Positions 17,611 through 26,652 of a stretch of 64,000 nt of DNA are shown piece by piece. Below the pieces are notes generated by a model. It was given only the letters and a program-made list of their open reading frames with translations. It did no database searches and was not told the DNA's origin. The stretch comes from Bacteroides sp. CAG:927. GTDB taxonomy: Bacteria > Bacteroidota > Bacteroidia > Bacteroidales > Muribaculaceae. The first letter of the stretch is position 1. Every line of letters begins with the position of its first letter. The stretch lies in NCBI GenBank assembly GCA_000431155.1, contig HF985661.1, positions 16,078-80,077 of the forward strand, in the 5' to 3' direction. A program made the position numbers and the translations under genes.

Positions 17611-20596
17611 TGTTGAGTCGGGTATCAATCATTTCAAATATGTCGGCTTCGGAACCGGGATAGTTGCTCTTGAGGCTCTTGAGATATTCGTCAGCCTCAA
17701 ACTCCTGTCCCTGTCGGCGCAGGATGTCGCTGAGTGTTATGAACGCGCGTGCCAGCCAGTACTGGTTGCTCGGTTCGGCGTTGATGATGTTGTTCACCAC
17801 TGTCCGTGCCTCACTGAGCTTGCCACGCTGCATGAGACTTTCTCCGAGATATACGGCGCTCTTCACGCCATACACACTCTCCGGCTCCTTGGCAAGTCTG
17901 CGCCATATCTTGTCGGCCTCGGTGTGATGTCCTGTGCGGTCAAGGGCAAGTGCGCGGTCAAACTCCACTTCATTCATGGTACCTCCACCGGCGGCAGAGG
18001 TGCCCAACAGTTTGTCGGTGGCAAGAAGTGTCTCATTCCACTTTTTAAGCTCCATTGCCGTGCGCATCATCCCGAGTCGCGCTTCCTGCAGGGTACGTGC
18101 TCCGGCAGCTCTGGTCTCAAGGTCAGCAAATGTGGAGTATGCAAGCTCGGTTTTGCCAAGTGCTGACTCACTCTGAGCCTTGATGAGAGTTGCGTCTTCG
18201 GCCACTTCACTGTGAGGATGCACCAGAACCACACGCGACGCATATTCCAGAGCCTCACGATGGTTTCCTTTTTCCGAAGCATTCTCGGCCAGATAATAAA
18301 GTGCCTGCGGCTCGTAAGTGCCATGCGGATACTCGGCAAGATACTCCTTGAGCCGCTCTGTGACTCCATTGTCCATGTAGTCGCTCTCCGCAGCCATGAA
18401 CGCTGATGCGTCCAATTCCGAAGCCTCAATGCGCGGTGCATTGGGCACTGAATTGACAAATTCGGCCAACTCTCCGAGACGGCCATCTTCGGCATACAGC
18501 CGTTTCAGGTCTTCCACTGCCACCTTGGCCTCCTCGCTTGAGGGGTAGGTATATATGACTTTCTTGTAAGTTTCTATAGCATTTTTACGCGCTCCGGCAC
18601 TCATCTGGGTTATGGCAAGCTGCAAATAGCCGTTGCGCCCGTAAGATGTGGACGGGAATGTCTGCACAAGCTTCTTATAGGTAGCTATGGCATTGTCGTT
18701 TTGCCCCAAGGCCACATACGCTTCCGCTTGCTCGAGCATTGCTGCCGGCACCAGCGAAGAGCTGTGATATTGGTTTATGACCTCATCAAGCATGGCTATC
18801 TTCCCCTTGTAATCGCGGTTGTACCCTTTCATCAACGCCTGCTGATACATGGCATAGTCGCCGGCCGATGGATCAAGGTTGTAAGCCTCGGCGTAATAGC
18901 TTTGTGCCTGAGTGAAATGTGATTCCATATATTCGCAGTCACCGGCACGGTTCATGGCATCCACCCGCAGCCGCACATCGCTTACGGGAGCCAGCGTGCG
19001 CACTTTCAAAAATGATTTCAATGCGCCGTTGTAATCCTCAAGCATATACTGCGCGTATCCAAGCCCGTAATAGGCCAACGGCAGATTTTCATCGCCGGAA
19101 GAAGCAGAATTGATAAACGATGTGTAGCCGGATTTGGATTTTGCATATTCACCCAGATCATACTCGCATGCGGCCCCGCGCAACACACATTGGCGTGCCA
19201 CGGCACTGTTGCCCTTGATGGACGCTCCCTCATTGAACATTCCCAATGCGTTTGCATATCGTCCGGCGGCATATTCTCGGTTGCCGAGCATATACAGTGC
19301 CTGTTGCCTTGCCTGACGGGCCGCCGCACTCTGTTGGTACGCACCCTCTTGCGTCAGCCTGAGCACGCTTGCATAATCTTGGTCTGTAAGATAACCGTTC
19401 AGCGCCAGTTCGCGCACTGTCGGAGCGTATGCGGAAGCGGGGAATCGGCCCAGAAACTCCTCCAGCATGTTCACCGTACGGGCAAAAGGAGCGCGTCCGC
19501 CATCCATGAGTGCCACGATATAATTGTAAAAGGCCGTCTCGGTAACGCTGTTCACACAGTCCATCCTGTATGCACGTTCAAACAGCAGCAACGCCGCATC
19601 CGTGTCTCCGCGCTTCACATAGCACTGTCCCAGATACAGGCACGCGCTTTGCCCTAATGCATCAGGCATATTCACTGCCTTCTGAAGCAGCGGCACAGCC
19701 TCATCGTAATGTCCCTGATCATACTCCGACACTCCCAGCATGTAGAATGCGCTTGGCTGCGGATCCTGTGTCTGAGCCGCATACTGCCACAGAAATGGCA
19801 ATGCCTCATTGCGTTTGCCGAGATTGAACAGGCTTTCGCCTGCTATGCGGTTGGCCTCGGCTGTAAACTGGGGCACCTTGCCGTCTTTAAGCACTTTGCT
19901 TGCAAGCTTGGCCGCCGTGCTGTAGTCGCCGCGCATAAAATATATCTGGCTCATGTAATAAGGTGCCGCACATCCCGGTTCCGCAGCGGTATCTACCCCT
20001 TTCCACTCTTTGAGTGCGGTATCGTAGTCACCCTGGCTGTAATGGATGTATGCTATATAAAATTTTGCAGCATTGGCATACTTGCCTCCTTGGGCCGAAA
20101 GCGATGCAAAACCGCGCAGAGCGTCACTGTTCTCCCCAAGCATCATGCGGCTATAGGCCGTGCGGTATTCCAGATCGTCATGGAGATTACCGCTCAGAGT
20201 GCCCGGTTCCACCTTGGCGTATGCCTTGAGTGCAGCTCCGTAAGCTCCTCTGGTAAAATGATAGTCGCCCATGGCTGCAAGCACCTGCGGCATGCGGGTA
20301 GAGCCGCCATACATTTCAACAAAAGCCCTGAGCAAATCAAGTGCTTCGTCATCACCACAGTACAGCGTGCTCATGGCCATATAAAACAATGCTTCCTCAC
20401 TCTGTGCCTCCGTAGGATTGAGTTGGCGCAACTGAAGCAGCTGGTCAAGGCACCCGTCATAATTGCGGTCGTTATACATCGCTATGCCACGGGCCATATA
20501 TCCTGCCGCATCAGGGGAATTGATGCCGGCATTCGCATTCACGCTTCCTATTGCCGCAACGGCGGCAACAGCTAAAGAAATCGGTAGTTTCATCAT
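17603..20596 (-). CDS. Large exported tetratricopeptide-repeat protein
   Basis: 997-aa protein with a signal peptide (1-23, ending NANAG) and TPR or Sel1/YbgF-like helical repeats along nearly its whole length (for example ALFYMAMSTLYCGDDEALDLL, PLAYYGLGYAQYMLEDYNGALKSF, ALYYLAENASEKGNHREALEYA). TPR arrays are scaffolds for protein complexes; a periplasmic or outer-membrane-associated role is inferred from the signal and from coupling to the barrel gene downstream. The start codon lies only about 6 bases after the -7 box, so the message would have almost no leader; the second Met (20593) is an alternative start. Confidence 0.8.
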   Translation of the reverse strand: MMKLPISLAVAAVAAIGSVNANAGINSPDAAGYMARGIAMYNDRNYDGCLDQLLQLRQLNPTEAQSEEALFYMAMSTLYCGDDEALDLLRAFVEMYGGSTRMPQVLAAMGDYHFTRGAYGAALKAYAKVEPGTLSGNLHDDLEYRTAYSRMMLGENSDALRGFASLSAQGGKYANAAKFYIAYIHYSQGDYDTALKEWKGVDTAAEPGCAAPYYMSQIYFMRGDYSTAAKLASKVLKDGKVPQFTAEANRIAGESLFNLGKRNEALPFLWQYAAQTQDPQPSAFYMLGVSEYDQGHYDEAVPLLQKAVNMPDALGQSACLYLGQCYVKRGDTDAALLLFERAYRMDCVNSVTETAFYNYIVALMDGGRAPFARTVNMLEEFLGRFPASAYAPTVRELALNGYLTDQDYASVLRLTQEGAYQQSAAARQARQQALYMLGNREYAAGRYANALGMFNEGASIKGNSAVARQCVLRGAACEYDLGEYAKSKSGYTSFINSASSGDENLPLAYYGLGYAQYMLEDYNGALKSFLKVRTLAPVSDVRLRVDAMNRAGDCEYMESHFTQAQSYYAEAYNLDPSAGDYAMYQQALMKGYNRDYKGKIAMLDEVINQYHSSSLVPAAMLEQAEAYVALGQNDNAIATYKKLVQTFPSTSYGRNGYLQLAITQMSAGARKNAIETYKKVIYTYPSSEEAKVAVEDLKRLYAEDGRLGELAEFVNSVPNAPRIEASELDASAFMAAESDYMDNGVTERLKEYLAEYPHGTYEPQALYYLAENASEKGNHREALEYASRVVLVHPHSEVAEDATLIKAQSESALGKTELAYSTFADLETRAAGARTLQEARLGMMRTAMELKKWNETLLATDKLLGTSAAGGGTMNEVEFDRALALDRTGHHTEADKIWRRLAKEPESVYGVKSAVYLGESLMQRGKLSEARTVVNNIINAEPSNQYWLARAFITLSDILRRQGQEFEADEYLKSLKSNYPGSEADIFEMIDTRLNNA

Positions 20597-20601
20597 TGCT
20601 G

Positions 20602-20609
20602 CAAAGATA
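20602..20609 (-). promoter_or_regulatory. Promoter -7 box for the TPR-barrel operon
   Basis: Reverse strand TATCTTTG, a perfect match, very close to the start codon at 20596. Confidence 0.65.
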
Positions 20610-20731
20610 CGGATTTTAACAAACTACTCGCAATAATTTCGCACTTTATTCCATCCCCATTATGGATGCACCGATTTTTTTATGCAACATTGAGCCTTCA
20701 ATTCGCGTTTGGTTATTTCGTAGAAAGAAAC

Positions 20732-20739
20732 TAACTTTG
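20732..20739 (+). promoter_or_regulatory. Promoter -7 box for the Ig-like lipoprotein-rex region
   Basis: TAACTTTG, a perfect match. An in-frame GTG at 20747 would sit at the transcription start, so the ATG at 20774 is preferred. Confidence 0.65.
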
Positions 20740-20773
20740 CAACGTAGTGAAAAGTTCTGTCTCCATATTATGG

Positions 20774-22813
20774 ATGCGCGCGCTCCTCGCCGTGGTCGTG
20801 GCCATGGCCGTTGCCGCTTGTGCCAGCATGGGACGCCCCGAAGGAGGCCCGCGCGACACTGAGCCGCCTGTTTTCGTCAGCAGCAATCCCGCTGCCGGAG
20901 AACTGAACGTGACCCGCAACCGCATTCGTGTGACATTCAACGAAAATGTCAATGTCACCGACCCCATGAACAAGATTCTGGTATCGCCGGTACAAAAGGA
21001 AACGCCATCCATTTCCTCTGCCGGAAGGCACATTGATGTGGAACTTCGCGACACTCTGCTGCCCAACACCACCTACACCATTGACTTTACCGATGCCATA
21101 ACCGACCTCAACGAGGGAAACCCGCTTGACGGTTTCGCCATTGATTTCTCCACCGGACCCATTCTTGATTCCCTACGCATATCAGGCATGGTGTTTGAGG
21201 CGGCCACACTTGAGCCTGCTCAGGGTATGATTGTCGGAGCATACTCCAATCTCAGCGACACCGCCATCTCCACACTTCCCATGGAGCGCATCACCAAAAC
21301 CAATCAGCTGGGACAATTCACTTTACACAACCTCAAGCCGGGCCAATATCATCTGTTCGCCCTCAACGACCAGAATCGCGACCATAAATGGGACCGCACC
21401 GAAGACATCGCCTTCTATCCCGGCATCATCACCCCCACTGCCGAAACCATCACTGTTGCCGACACGCTCAAGGACGCTTCAGGAGCCGACTCCATAGTCA
21501 TGCGCAGCCGCACCCTGTTCCGGCCCAACGATGTGCTGCTCACATGGTTCAACGAACAGTACAAGTCGCAATACATGGTCAAGAATGACCGTCGCGAACG
21601 CAACATAATCACCATAGAGATGGGCGCTCCGAGCGACACCTTCCCCGTCCTGACACTGCTCAACTCGCCACGCGCCGGAAGGCTCCTGACTGACTTCGCT
21701 GTCATAAACTCCTCCGCCACACGCGACACCATTGATTACTGGATTACCGACTCAGTTGTATATAATCTTGACTCACTGACCGTCGAGGCCCGCTATCTGC
21801 GCACCGACTCTCTTGATCAGCTATCATGGACCACCGATACCCTACAACTCAACCTGCGCGGCAGCAAAACCCGCGAAGCCGAGCTAAAGCGCAAAAAAGA
21901 AGCCGAAGAAAAGAGACGCAAGGCCATTGAAAAAGGTGATTCAGTACCTCCTGTAGCCACCCCGCTTCTCACTATCAGCGCCATAACAGGCACCACACAG
22001 GACATTCCCAAGCCTCTGCTCATCAATGCGGCCAAACCGGTAGCCTCCATTGACCAAAATGCCGTTCACTTCCGGATTCTTGACGACACGTTATGGGTTG
22101 ACCTTGAGCCGCCACGCATATATTTCCCCGATTCGCTCAAGCCTATGCAAATGCGCATTGACTACGAATGGGAACCGGGTGGCAAATACCGGCTCTCTGT
22201 TGACTCGCTTGGCATAACCGACATATATGGCGAAAGCAACGGTCCGTTCAATCATGAGTTCACGGTGCGCAAGGTTGAGGATTACTCCAACATTCTCTTC
22301 CATATCACCGGGCTGGAGGGCCCGGGAGTTGTGCAGCTGCTCTCCTCATCCGACAAACCCGTCATGCAGGCTCCGGTAGAAAACGGCAATGCTGTGCTCC
22401 GCTACGTGCTTCCGGGCAAATACTACGCCCGCCTCTTTGCCGACCGTGACACCTCCGGCACTTACACCCCCGGCTCGCTGACGCTCAATCGCATGCCCGA
22501 AGATGTGTACTATTTCCCAAAACTCATCAATCTCAAAAAAAATTGGGATCTGGAGCAGCAATGGGACATCAATGAACAGCCTGTGGACATGCAGAAACCG
22601 GCTGCCATAAAGAAAAACAAGCCCAAGCCAAAACCCGGTGAACTGCCTGAGCAGCAGGAATACACCGATGAGGAAGAAGATCCCTTCGGCACCGGTTTTG
22701 GAAACAATAACGCCATGCGGCGAGGAAACAGCACTCGTCTCAACGGCGCCCGTCAATTACGGCCCGATGCCTCCGGATCTGCACCACGCCCCATGCGTTC
22801 ACGTTTTATATAA
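20774..22813 (+). CDS. Ig-like domain lipoprotein (Big_5/SbsA-type)
   Basis: 679-aa predicted lipoprotein. The signal MRALLAVVVAMAVAAC gives a lipobox Cys at residue 16. Residues about 28-130 form a bacterial Ig-like Big_5 domain (PPVFVSSNPAAGELNVTRN, IRVTFNENVNVTDP, YTIDFTDAITDLNEGNPLDG), followed by a carboxypeptidase-regulatory-like segment (LGQFTLHNLKPGQYHLFALND). A KR/E-rich stretch near 380-395 and a low-complexity Pro/Lys/Glu tail end the protein. Widely conserved in Bacteroidetes; function unknown, probably an envelope-attached protein. Followed 9 bp later by rex, with which it may be co-transcribed. Confidence 0.8.
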   Translation: MRALLAVVVAMAVAACASMGRPEGGPRDTEPPVFVSSNPAAGELNVTRNRIRVTFNENVNVTDPMNKILVSPVQKETPSISSAGRHIDVELRDTLLPNTTYTIDFTDAITDLNEGNPLDGFAIDFSTGPILDSLRISGMVFEAATLEPAQGMIVGAYSNLSDTAISTLPMERITKTNQLGQFTLHNLKPGQYHLFALNDQNRDHKWDRTEDIAFYPGIITPTAETITVADTLKDASGADSIVMRSRTLFRPNDVLLTWFNEQYKSQYMVKNDRRERNIITIEMGAPSDTFPVLTLLNSPRAGRLLTDFAVINSSATRDTIDYWITDSVVYNLDSLTVEARYLRTDSLDQLSWTTDTLQLNLRGSKTREAELKRKKEAEEKRRKAIEKGDSVPPVATPLLTISAITGTTQDIPKPLLINAAKPVASIDQNAVHFRILDDTLWVDLEPPRIYFPDSLKPMQMRIDYEWEPGGKYRLSVDSLGITDIYGESNGPFNHEFTVRKVEDYSNILFHITGLEGPGVVQLLSSSDKPVMQAPVENGNAVLRYVLPGKYYARLFADRDTSGTYTPGSLTLNRMPEDVYYFPKLINLKKNWDLEQQWDINEQPVDMQKPAAIKKNKPKPKPGELPEQQEYTDEEEDPFGTGFGNNNAMRRGNSTRLNGARQLRPDASGSAPRPMRSRFI

Positions 22814-22822
22814 AACAGCCTT

Positions 22823-23497
22823 ATGGACACCACTTCACGCATACCAGCATCCGCCTCTCCCAAAGCAATATTGCCTGAACCCACGCTCAGCCGATTGCCT
22901 TGGTATCTGGCGTATGTGTCGCAACTCAGGGCTAAAGGAGTGGAATATGTGTCGTCCACGGCCATATCCAAAGCCATAGGCGTGGACGCATCACAAATAG
23001 CTAAAGACCTGTCGCACATCTCACTGCGAGGAAAAACCAGAATTGGTTACGAAGTTGCATCGCTTGAGTCCACGTTGGTCAACTTTCTTGGCTTCACACG
23101 AGTGCACAGGGCTGTGATAGTAGGTGTCGGCTCTCTCGGCTCGGCCTTGATTGCCGACAGCGGCCTTGCACGCTTCGGACTTAACATAGAGGCCGGTTTT
23201 GACATCAATCCCAAGGTTGTGGGCACCCGCATCTGCAATGTGCCTGTTCTTCACATATCTCAGCTCGACGAATGGCGCCGGCGGCTTGATGCCGAAATAG
23301 GAGTGATTACCGTTCCGGCCGACAAGGCACAGGACACAGCCGACACATTGGTGCATGCCGGGGTAAAAGCCATTTGGAATTTCGCTCCCTGCCGCCTGCA
23401 TGTACAACCGGGCATAGTGGTACAAGACACTTCAATTTATGCGCATTTGGCTGTGATGTACAACCGGCTCAGCCTGCAAAACCGCCCTGAGCCATGA
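22823..23497 (+). CDS. rex: Redox-sensing transcriptional repressor Rex
   Basis: 224-aa regulator that senses the NADH/NAD+ ratio and represses fermentation and anaerobic-respiration genes. The N-terminal winged helix (about 18-85) contains EYVSSTAISKAIGVDASQIAKDLS, and the Rossmann domain has VGVGSLGSALI. The C-terminal domain-swap helix is present (DTSIYAHLAVMYNRL). Length as in the family. It overlaps the next gene by 4 bp (ATGA). Rex operators (TTGTnAAnnnnTTnACAA) were not located near frd or kor by eye. Confidence 0.93.
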   Translation: MDTTSRIPASASPKAILPEPTLSRLPWYLAYVSQLRAKGVEYVSSTAISKAIGVDASQIAKDLSHISLRGKTRIGYEVASLESTLVNFLGFTRVHRAVIVGVGSLGSALIADSGLARFGLNIEAGFDINPKVVGTRICNVPVLHISQLDEWRRRLDAEIGVITVPADKAQDTADTLVHAGVKAIWNFAPCRLHVQPGIVVQDTSIYAHLAVMYNRLSLQNRPEP

Positions 23498-24063
23498 AAA
23501 CTATCGCATTCCAACGCACTCCGGGCGAACCGGTCATCATGCCTCTGCGCATTGACCTCATTGCCGATTCCGCCCTCGTTCCATACAACAGGCCTGTTTT
23601 TCTCCCCGATTTCGCCACACAATGGAATGCGGTGCTATATGTGGCATACCGCGTGTCACGACTCGGAAAAAGCATCACCCCAAAATTCGCTCCGCGCTAT
23701 TACGATGCCGTAACTCTGGCTCTCCGGCTCATCCCCTCACATCTTCTCGCCATGCTCCGCAACGGCTATTTCCCCACCGGAATAGGAGGCGTGTTTGACC
23801 ATTGCGTAGCACTCGGCCAATGGATGCCGCTACCTGAGCAGGACGAGCCGCTCGTCATTGAAGCCACCGGACTCAGCGCCACTCTCACAGCGCAGCAAAC
23901 AGGCATTGATCAGGTTCTTTCTGCTCTCAGCCAGTTCTCCACGCTGAAAATGGGCGACATCATCATGCCCTGTCACCTCCCCTTGGCCATAACTCCCAAA
24001 CCCGGCACCGATTTCACCGCCACTTTATCTGCAGAGCCGGTTCTCCCCATCCGCATCCGCTGA
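23494..24063 (+). CDS. Degenerate fumarylacetoacetate-hydrolase (FAH)-family protein
   Basis: 189-aa protein that aligns by eye with short FAH-family hydrolases: DSALVPYNRPVFLPDF matches the family's DTALL..NKPFYYPDF, RVSRLGKSITPKFAPRYYD matches KVGKNI..KFA.RYYD, and KMGDIIMPC matches KKGDLIFTG. The acidic HxVExE metal ligands that should follow PDF are replaced by NAVLYVAY, and the later metal Glu is also not evident, so hydrolase activity is unlikely. Translationally coupled to rex (ATGA overlap). A binding or regulatory role is a guess. Confidence 0.6.
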   Translation: MKTIAFQRTPGEPVIMPLRIDLIADSALVPYNRPVFLPDFATQWNAVLYVAYRVSRLGKSITPKFAPRYYDAVTLALRLIPSHLLAMLRNGYFPTGIGGVFDHCVALGQWMPLPEQDEPLVIEATGLSATLTAQQTGIDQVLSALSQFSTLKMGDIIMPCHLPLAITPKPGTDFTATLSAEPVLPIRIR

Positions 24064-24108
24064 CTTCTTAATTTTCCGGCAAAGCCATTGCTTTTTCAGA
24101 CTTTTTTG

Positions 24109-24116
24109 TACCTTTG
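24109..24116 (+). promoter_or_regulatory. Promoter -7 box for the Wzi-like gene
   Basis: TACCTTTG, a perfect match, 21 bases before the ATG at 24137. Confidence 0.65.
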
Positions 24117-24136
24117 GGGCTTACAACGATTTTGCT

Positions 24137-25663
24137 ATGAATGGGTTTAAAATTTTTGCACTCGTGGCTGCAGCCGCATTAGGCTCCGCATACGCATACG
24201 CCGTGTCTGACGACACCTCTGCTTCCTCGCGCGACAGCATTTTCAGTTACGGCGCCGAGGCTCAGGCCACCTTTTCTACCGGTAATCACACCCCGCTGTG
24301 GCTCGCGGCCAATAAATTCGGGCTGTCATCCCAACGGCCCAACTATGGCATACTGAGAGCCGGCGTATTCCGCCACATGGACTACAAACCCCGGTTCTCA
24401 TGGAGTGCGGCAGTGGACCTTGCCACCGGCTACGACCTCACTTCGCCGTTTGTCATACAGCAGCTCTACGGTGCGGTAAGATGGCGTTGCCTGCAGCTCA
24501 CCGTAGGTGCCAAGGAACACACCGAAAAGTTCGTTGACGAAAAATTAAGTTCGGGCGACCTTCTGCAAAGCCCCAACGCACGCCCCATACCACAAGTAAG
24601 AGCCGAAATGCCCAACTATGAGATTGTGCCTTATACCAACCGCTGGCTGGCCGTAAAGGCTCACGTGTCGTTTGGTTTGTTCACCGACAGCCATTGGCAG
24701 CACTCATGGGTGAATATGGAACTGCCGGGTGCCAAACGCTCGGTTCACCGCCTGTACCATTCCAAGGCCCTTTATATCCGTGTGGGACGCGAGGACAAAT
24801 TCCCTCTCAGCTTTGAAGGCGGCCTGCAAATGGCGGCTCAATTCGGCGGCTCCGTTTACAAACGCTCTTTTTACCCTCCCTACGAACTGGAACTCATCAA
24901 AATGCCCAATGGATGGAAACACTGGGGCAAAGTGCTGATTCCAACCGGCGGCGATCAGGGTGGCGGCAGCGGCCTAATCGGTGAGGAAACCAATGTCACC
25001 GGCAATCACACCGGCGAATGGAGCGCCGCCCTTAAATGGGATGACAAAGAGCGCAACTGGAGTGCCAGACTCTACTATCAGCATTTCTTTGAAGATCACT
25101 CTATGATGTTTTTTGACCATACATGGCGCGACATGCTCCTTGGCATCGAGCTTAAGTTCCCCGACAACCCCATAGCGTCAAAATTCGTCTATGAATACCT
25201 CAACACCCGCGACCAGAGCGGCCCGATCTACTGGGACCACACATCTCTTATTCCGGAGCAAGTGAGCGGACGCGACGACTACTACAATCATTATCTGGAT
25301 GTCGGATCAAGCCATTGGGGCTACGGCATGGGCAATCCCCTACTCATATCCCCGATTTACAATGCCGACCACGAACTATACTTCTACCACAACCGCATCA
25401 AAGGCCATCACATCGGAGTGGAAGGATGCCCGTCCTCACAACTCAGCTACCGGATGCTCCTGACCCTGTGGCGCAGCTGGGGCACTTACAATATACCCAC
25501 CTCCAACATTGCACACAGTTTTAGCGCTCTTTGGGAGCTCAACTACCACCCCGCAAGACTCAACGGCTGGAGCGGCACGCTCGGCATAGGTCTTGATGCC
25601 GGAGCTTTGCTCAGCCCCAGCTTCGGAGTGCAGGTATCAATCAAAAAAACCGGATGGATATGA
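24137..25663 (+). CDS. Capsule assembly Wzi-family outer-membrane protein
   Basis: 508-aa exported barrel: signal peptide 1-22, then FSYGAEAQATFSTGNHTPLWLAANKFGLSS, the N-terminal pattern of Bacteroidetes Wzi-like proteins, and YGAVRWRCLQLTVGAKEH, a typical barrel strand. In enteric bacteria Wzi anchors capsule at the cell surface; in Bacteroidales the family is common and its ligand unproven. No capsule locus adjoins it. The last bases overlap the start of the small lipoprotein gene (ATGA). Confidence 0.8.
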   Translation: MNGFKIFALVAAAALGSAYAYAVSDDTSASSRDSIFSYGAEAQATFSTGNHTPLWLAANKFGLSSQRPNYGILRAGVFRHMDYKPRFSWSAAVDLATGYDLTSPFVIQQLYGAVRWRCLQLTVGAKEHTEKFVDEKLSSGDLLQSPNARPIPQVRAEMPNYEIVPYTNRWLAVKAHVSFGLFTDSHWQHSWVNMELPGAKRSVHRLYHSKALYIRVGREDKFPLSFEGGLQMAAQFGGSVYKRSFYPPYELELIKMPNGWKHWGKVLIPTGGDQGGGSGLIGEETNVTGNHTGEWSAALKWDDKERNWSARLYYQHFFEDHSMMFFDHTWRDMLLGIELKFPDNPIASKFVYEYLNTRDQSGPIYWDHTSLIPEQVSGRDDYYNHYLDVGSSHWGYGMGNPLLISPIYNADHELYFYHNRIKGHHIGVEGCPSSQLSYRMLLTLWRSWGTYNIPTSNIAHSFSALWELNYHPARLNGWSGTLGIGLDAGALLSPSFGVQVSIKKTGWI

Positions 25664-26082
25664 AAAAAACTATTCACATCATAGCCCTGCTGATTCTCAT
25701 TGCAGGATTTGCCCAAAGTTGCCGCGAATGTGCCATAAACGGCGAACTTGACGCCCAATGGCAAGTGACACACGTACTCTATGCCGATGGCGAAGAATCC
25801 ACGCCTCAGGCTCTGTATCTGTCTTTCTACCGCCACACCGTCCAGTTCACTGCCCCACCGAGGGACAAATACACCGGCAATATGGCTTATGACGAAAAGG
25901 CGGGAACAATAACCCTTGAAATGCCATGGTGGCCTGAAGAGCTACACGCATGGGGCATGGACATACCTGCCGACCCCAATCTGAAACCTTATGTCATAAC
26001 ACTGAAAATGGAGGATTTCACCTCATCGCGGCTCACTCTTGTCACCCCGCAGGGCAACGTAATCTCCATGCGTAAATATTGA
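25660..26082 (+). CDS. Small lipocalin-like lipoprotein
   Basis: 140-aa predicted lipoprotein with a lipobox Cys at residue 21 (GFAQSC). The rest is a single small beta-rich domain (LDAQWQVTHVLYADG, VQFTAPPRDKYTGNMAYDEKAG), similar in outline to the lipocalin-like domains common in Bacteroidales. The ATG at 25660 overlapping the Wzi stop was preferred to the one at 25654 because it directly starts the signal. Ligand unknown. Confidence 0.65.
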   Translation: MKKTIHIIALLILIAGFAQSCRECAINGELDAQWQVTHVLYADGEESTPQALYLSFYRHTVQFTAPPRDKYTGNMAYDEKAGTITLEMPWWPEELHAWGMDIPADPNLKPYVITLKMEDFTSSRLTLVTPQGNVISMRKY

Positions 26083-26100
26083 CCATCGGGTATTTTTCAC

Positions 26101-26108
26101 TACCTTTG
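26101..26108 (+). promoter_or_regulatory. Promoter -7 box for lptE-secG
   Basis: TACCTTTG, a perfect match, 5 bases before the lptE ATG; the transcript would be nearly leaderless. Confidence 0.65.
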
Positions 26109-26113
26109 CAGTC

Positions 26114-26641
26114 ATGATTTCCAAGATTGCCCGAAACTGTCGCATTTGGTTGGCAACGGCTCTTATGCTGTTGCCTCTTGGCGCATGCCATGTCAATGTA
26201 ACGCTCAACGGAGCCGCCATTGACTACAATGTCTATCATACCATCCACGTATCCAACTTCCCCATTCGCGCTGCTTTGGTGTACCCGCCGCTCCAGCAGA
26301 TGTTTGAGAACGAGCTGCTCAACTATATCACGCGCAACACGCGCCTCCAAACCGTTGACGGAGCATCCGACCTGCAGCTTGAGGGCGAAATAACCGGCTA
26401 TTCGCTGTCGCCGCAAGCCGTCACCGAAGACGCTTACGCTTCCAAAACACGACTCACCATACAGGTCCGCATCAAATATCTTGACAACAAGCAACAGGGC
26501 AAGGATATTGACCAGACTTTCAGTGCATATCAGGACTTTGACAGCTCTCAGATGCTCACCGATGTGCAGGACCAGCTCTGTCAGGCCATTTGCGAAGAAT
26601 TGGTTCAACTGATTTTCAACGCCACTCTCGGCAACTGGTAA
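26114..26641 (+). CDS. lptE: LPS-assembly lipoprotein LptE (LptE/RlpB family)
   Basis: 175-aa outer-membrane lipoprotein, partner of LptD in placing LPS in the outer leaflet. The lipobox Cys is residue 25 (LPLGAC). NFPIRAALVYPPLQQMFENELLNYI and LQLEGEITGYSLSPQAVTEDAYASKTRLTI match the Bacteroidetes LptE pattern (a secretin-like alpha/beta fold). Usual length. First gene of a lptE-TPR-secG operon, an order common in Bacteroidales. Confidence 0.88.
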   Translation: MISKIARNCRIWLATALMLLPLGACHVNVTLNGAAIDYNVYHTIHVSNFPIRAALVYPPLQQMFENELLNYITRNTRLQTVDGASDLQLEGEITGYSLSPQAVTEDAYASKTRLTIQVRIKYLDNKQQGKDIDQTFSAYQDFDSSQMLTDVQDQLCQAICEELVQLIFNATLGNW

Positions 26642-26652
26642 CACGCATTATC

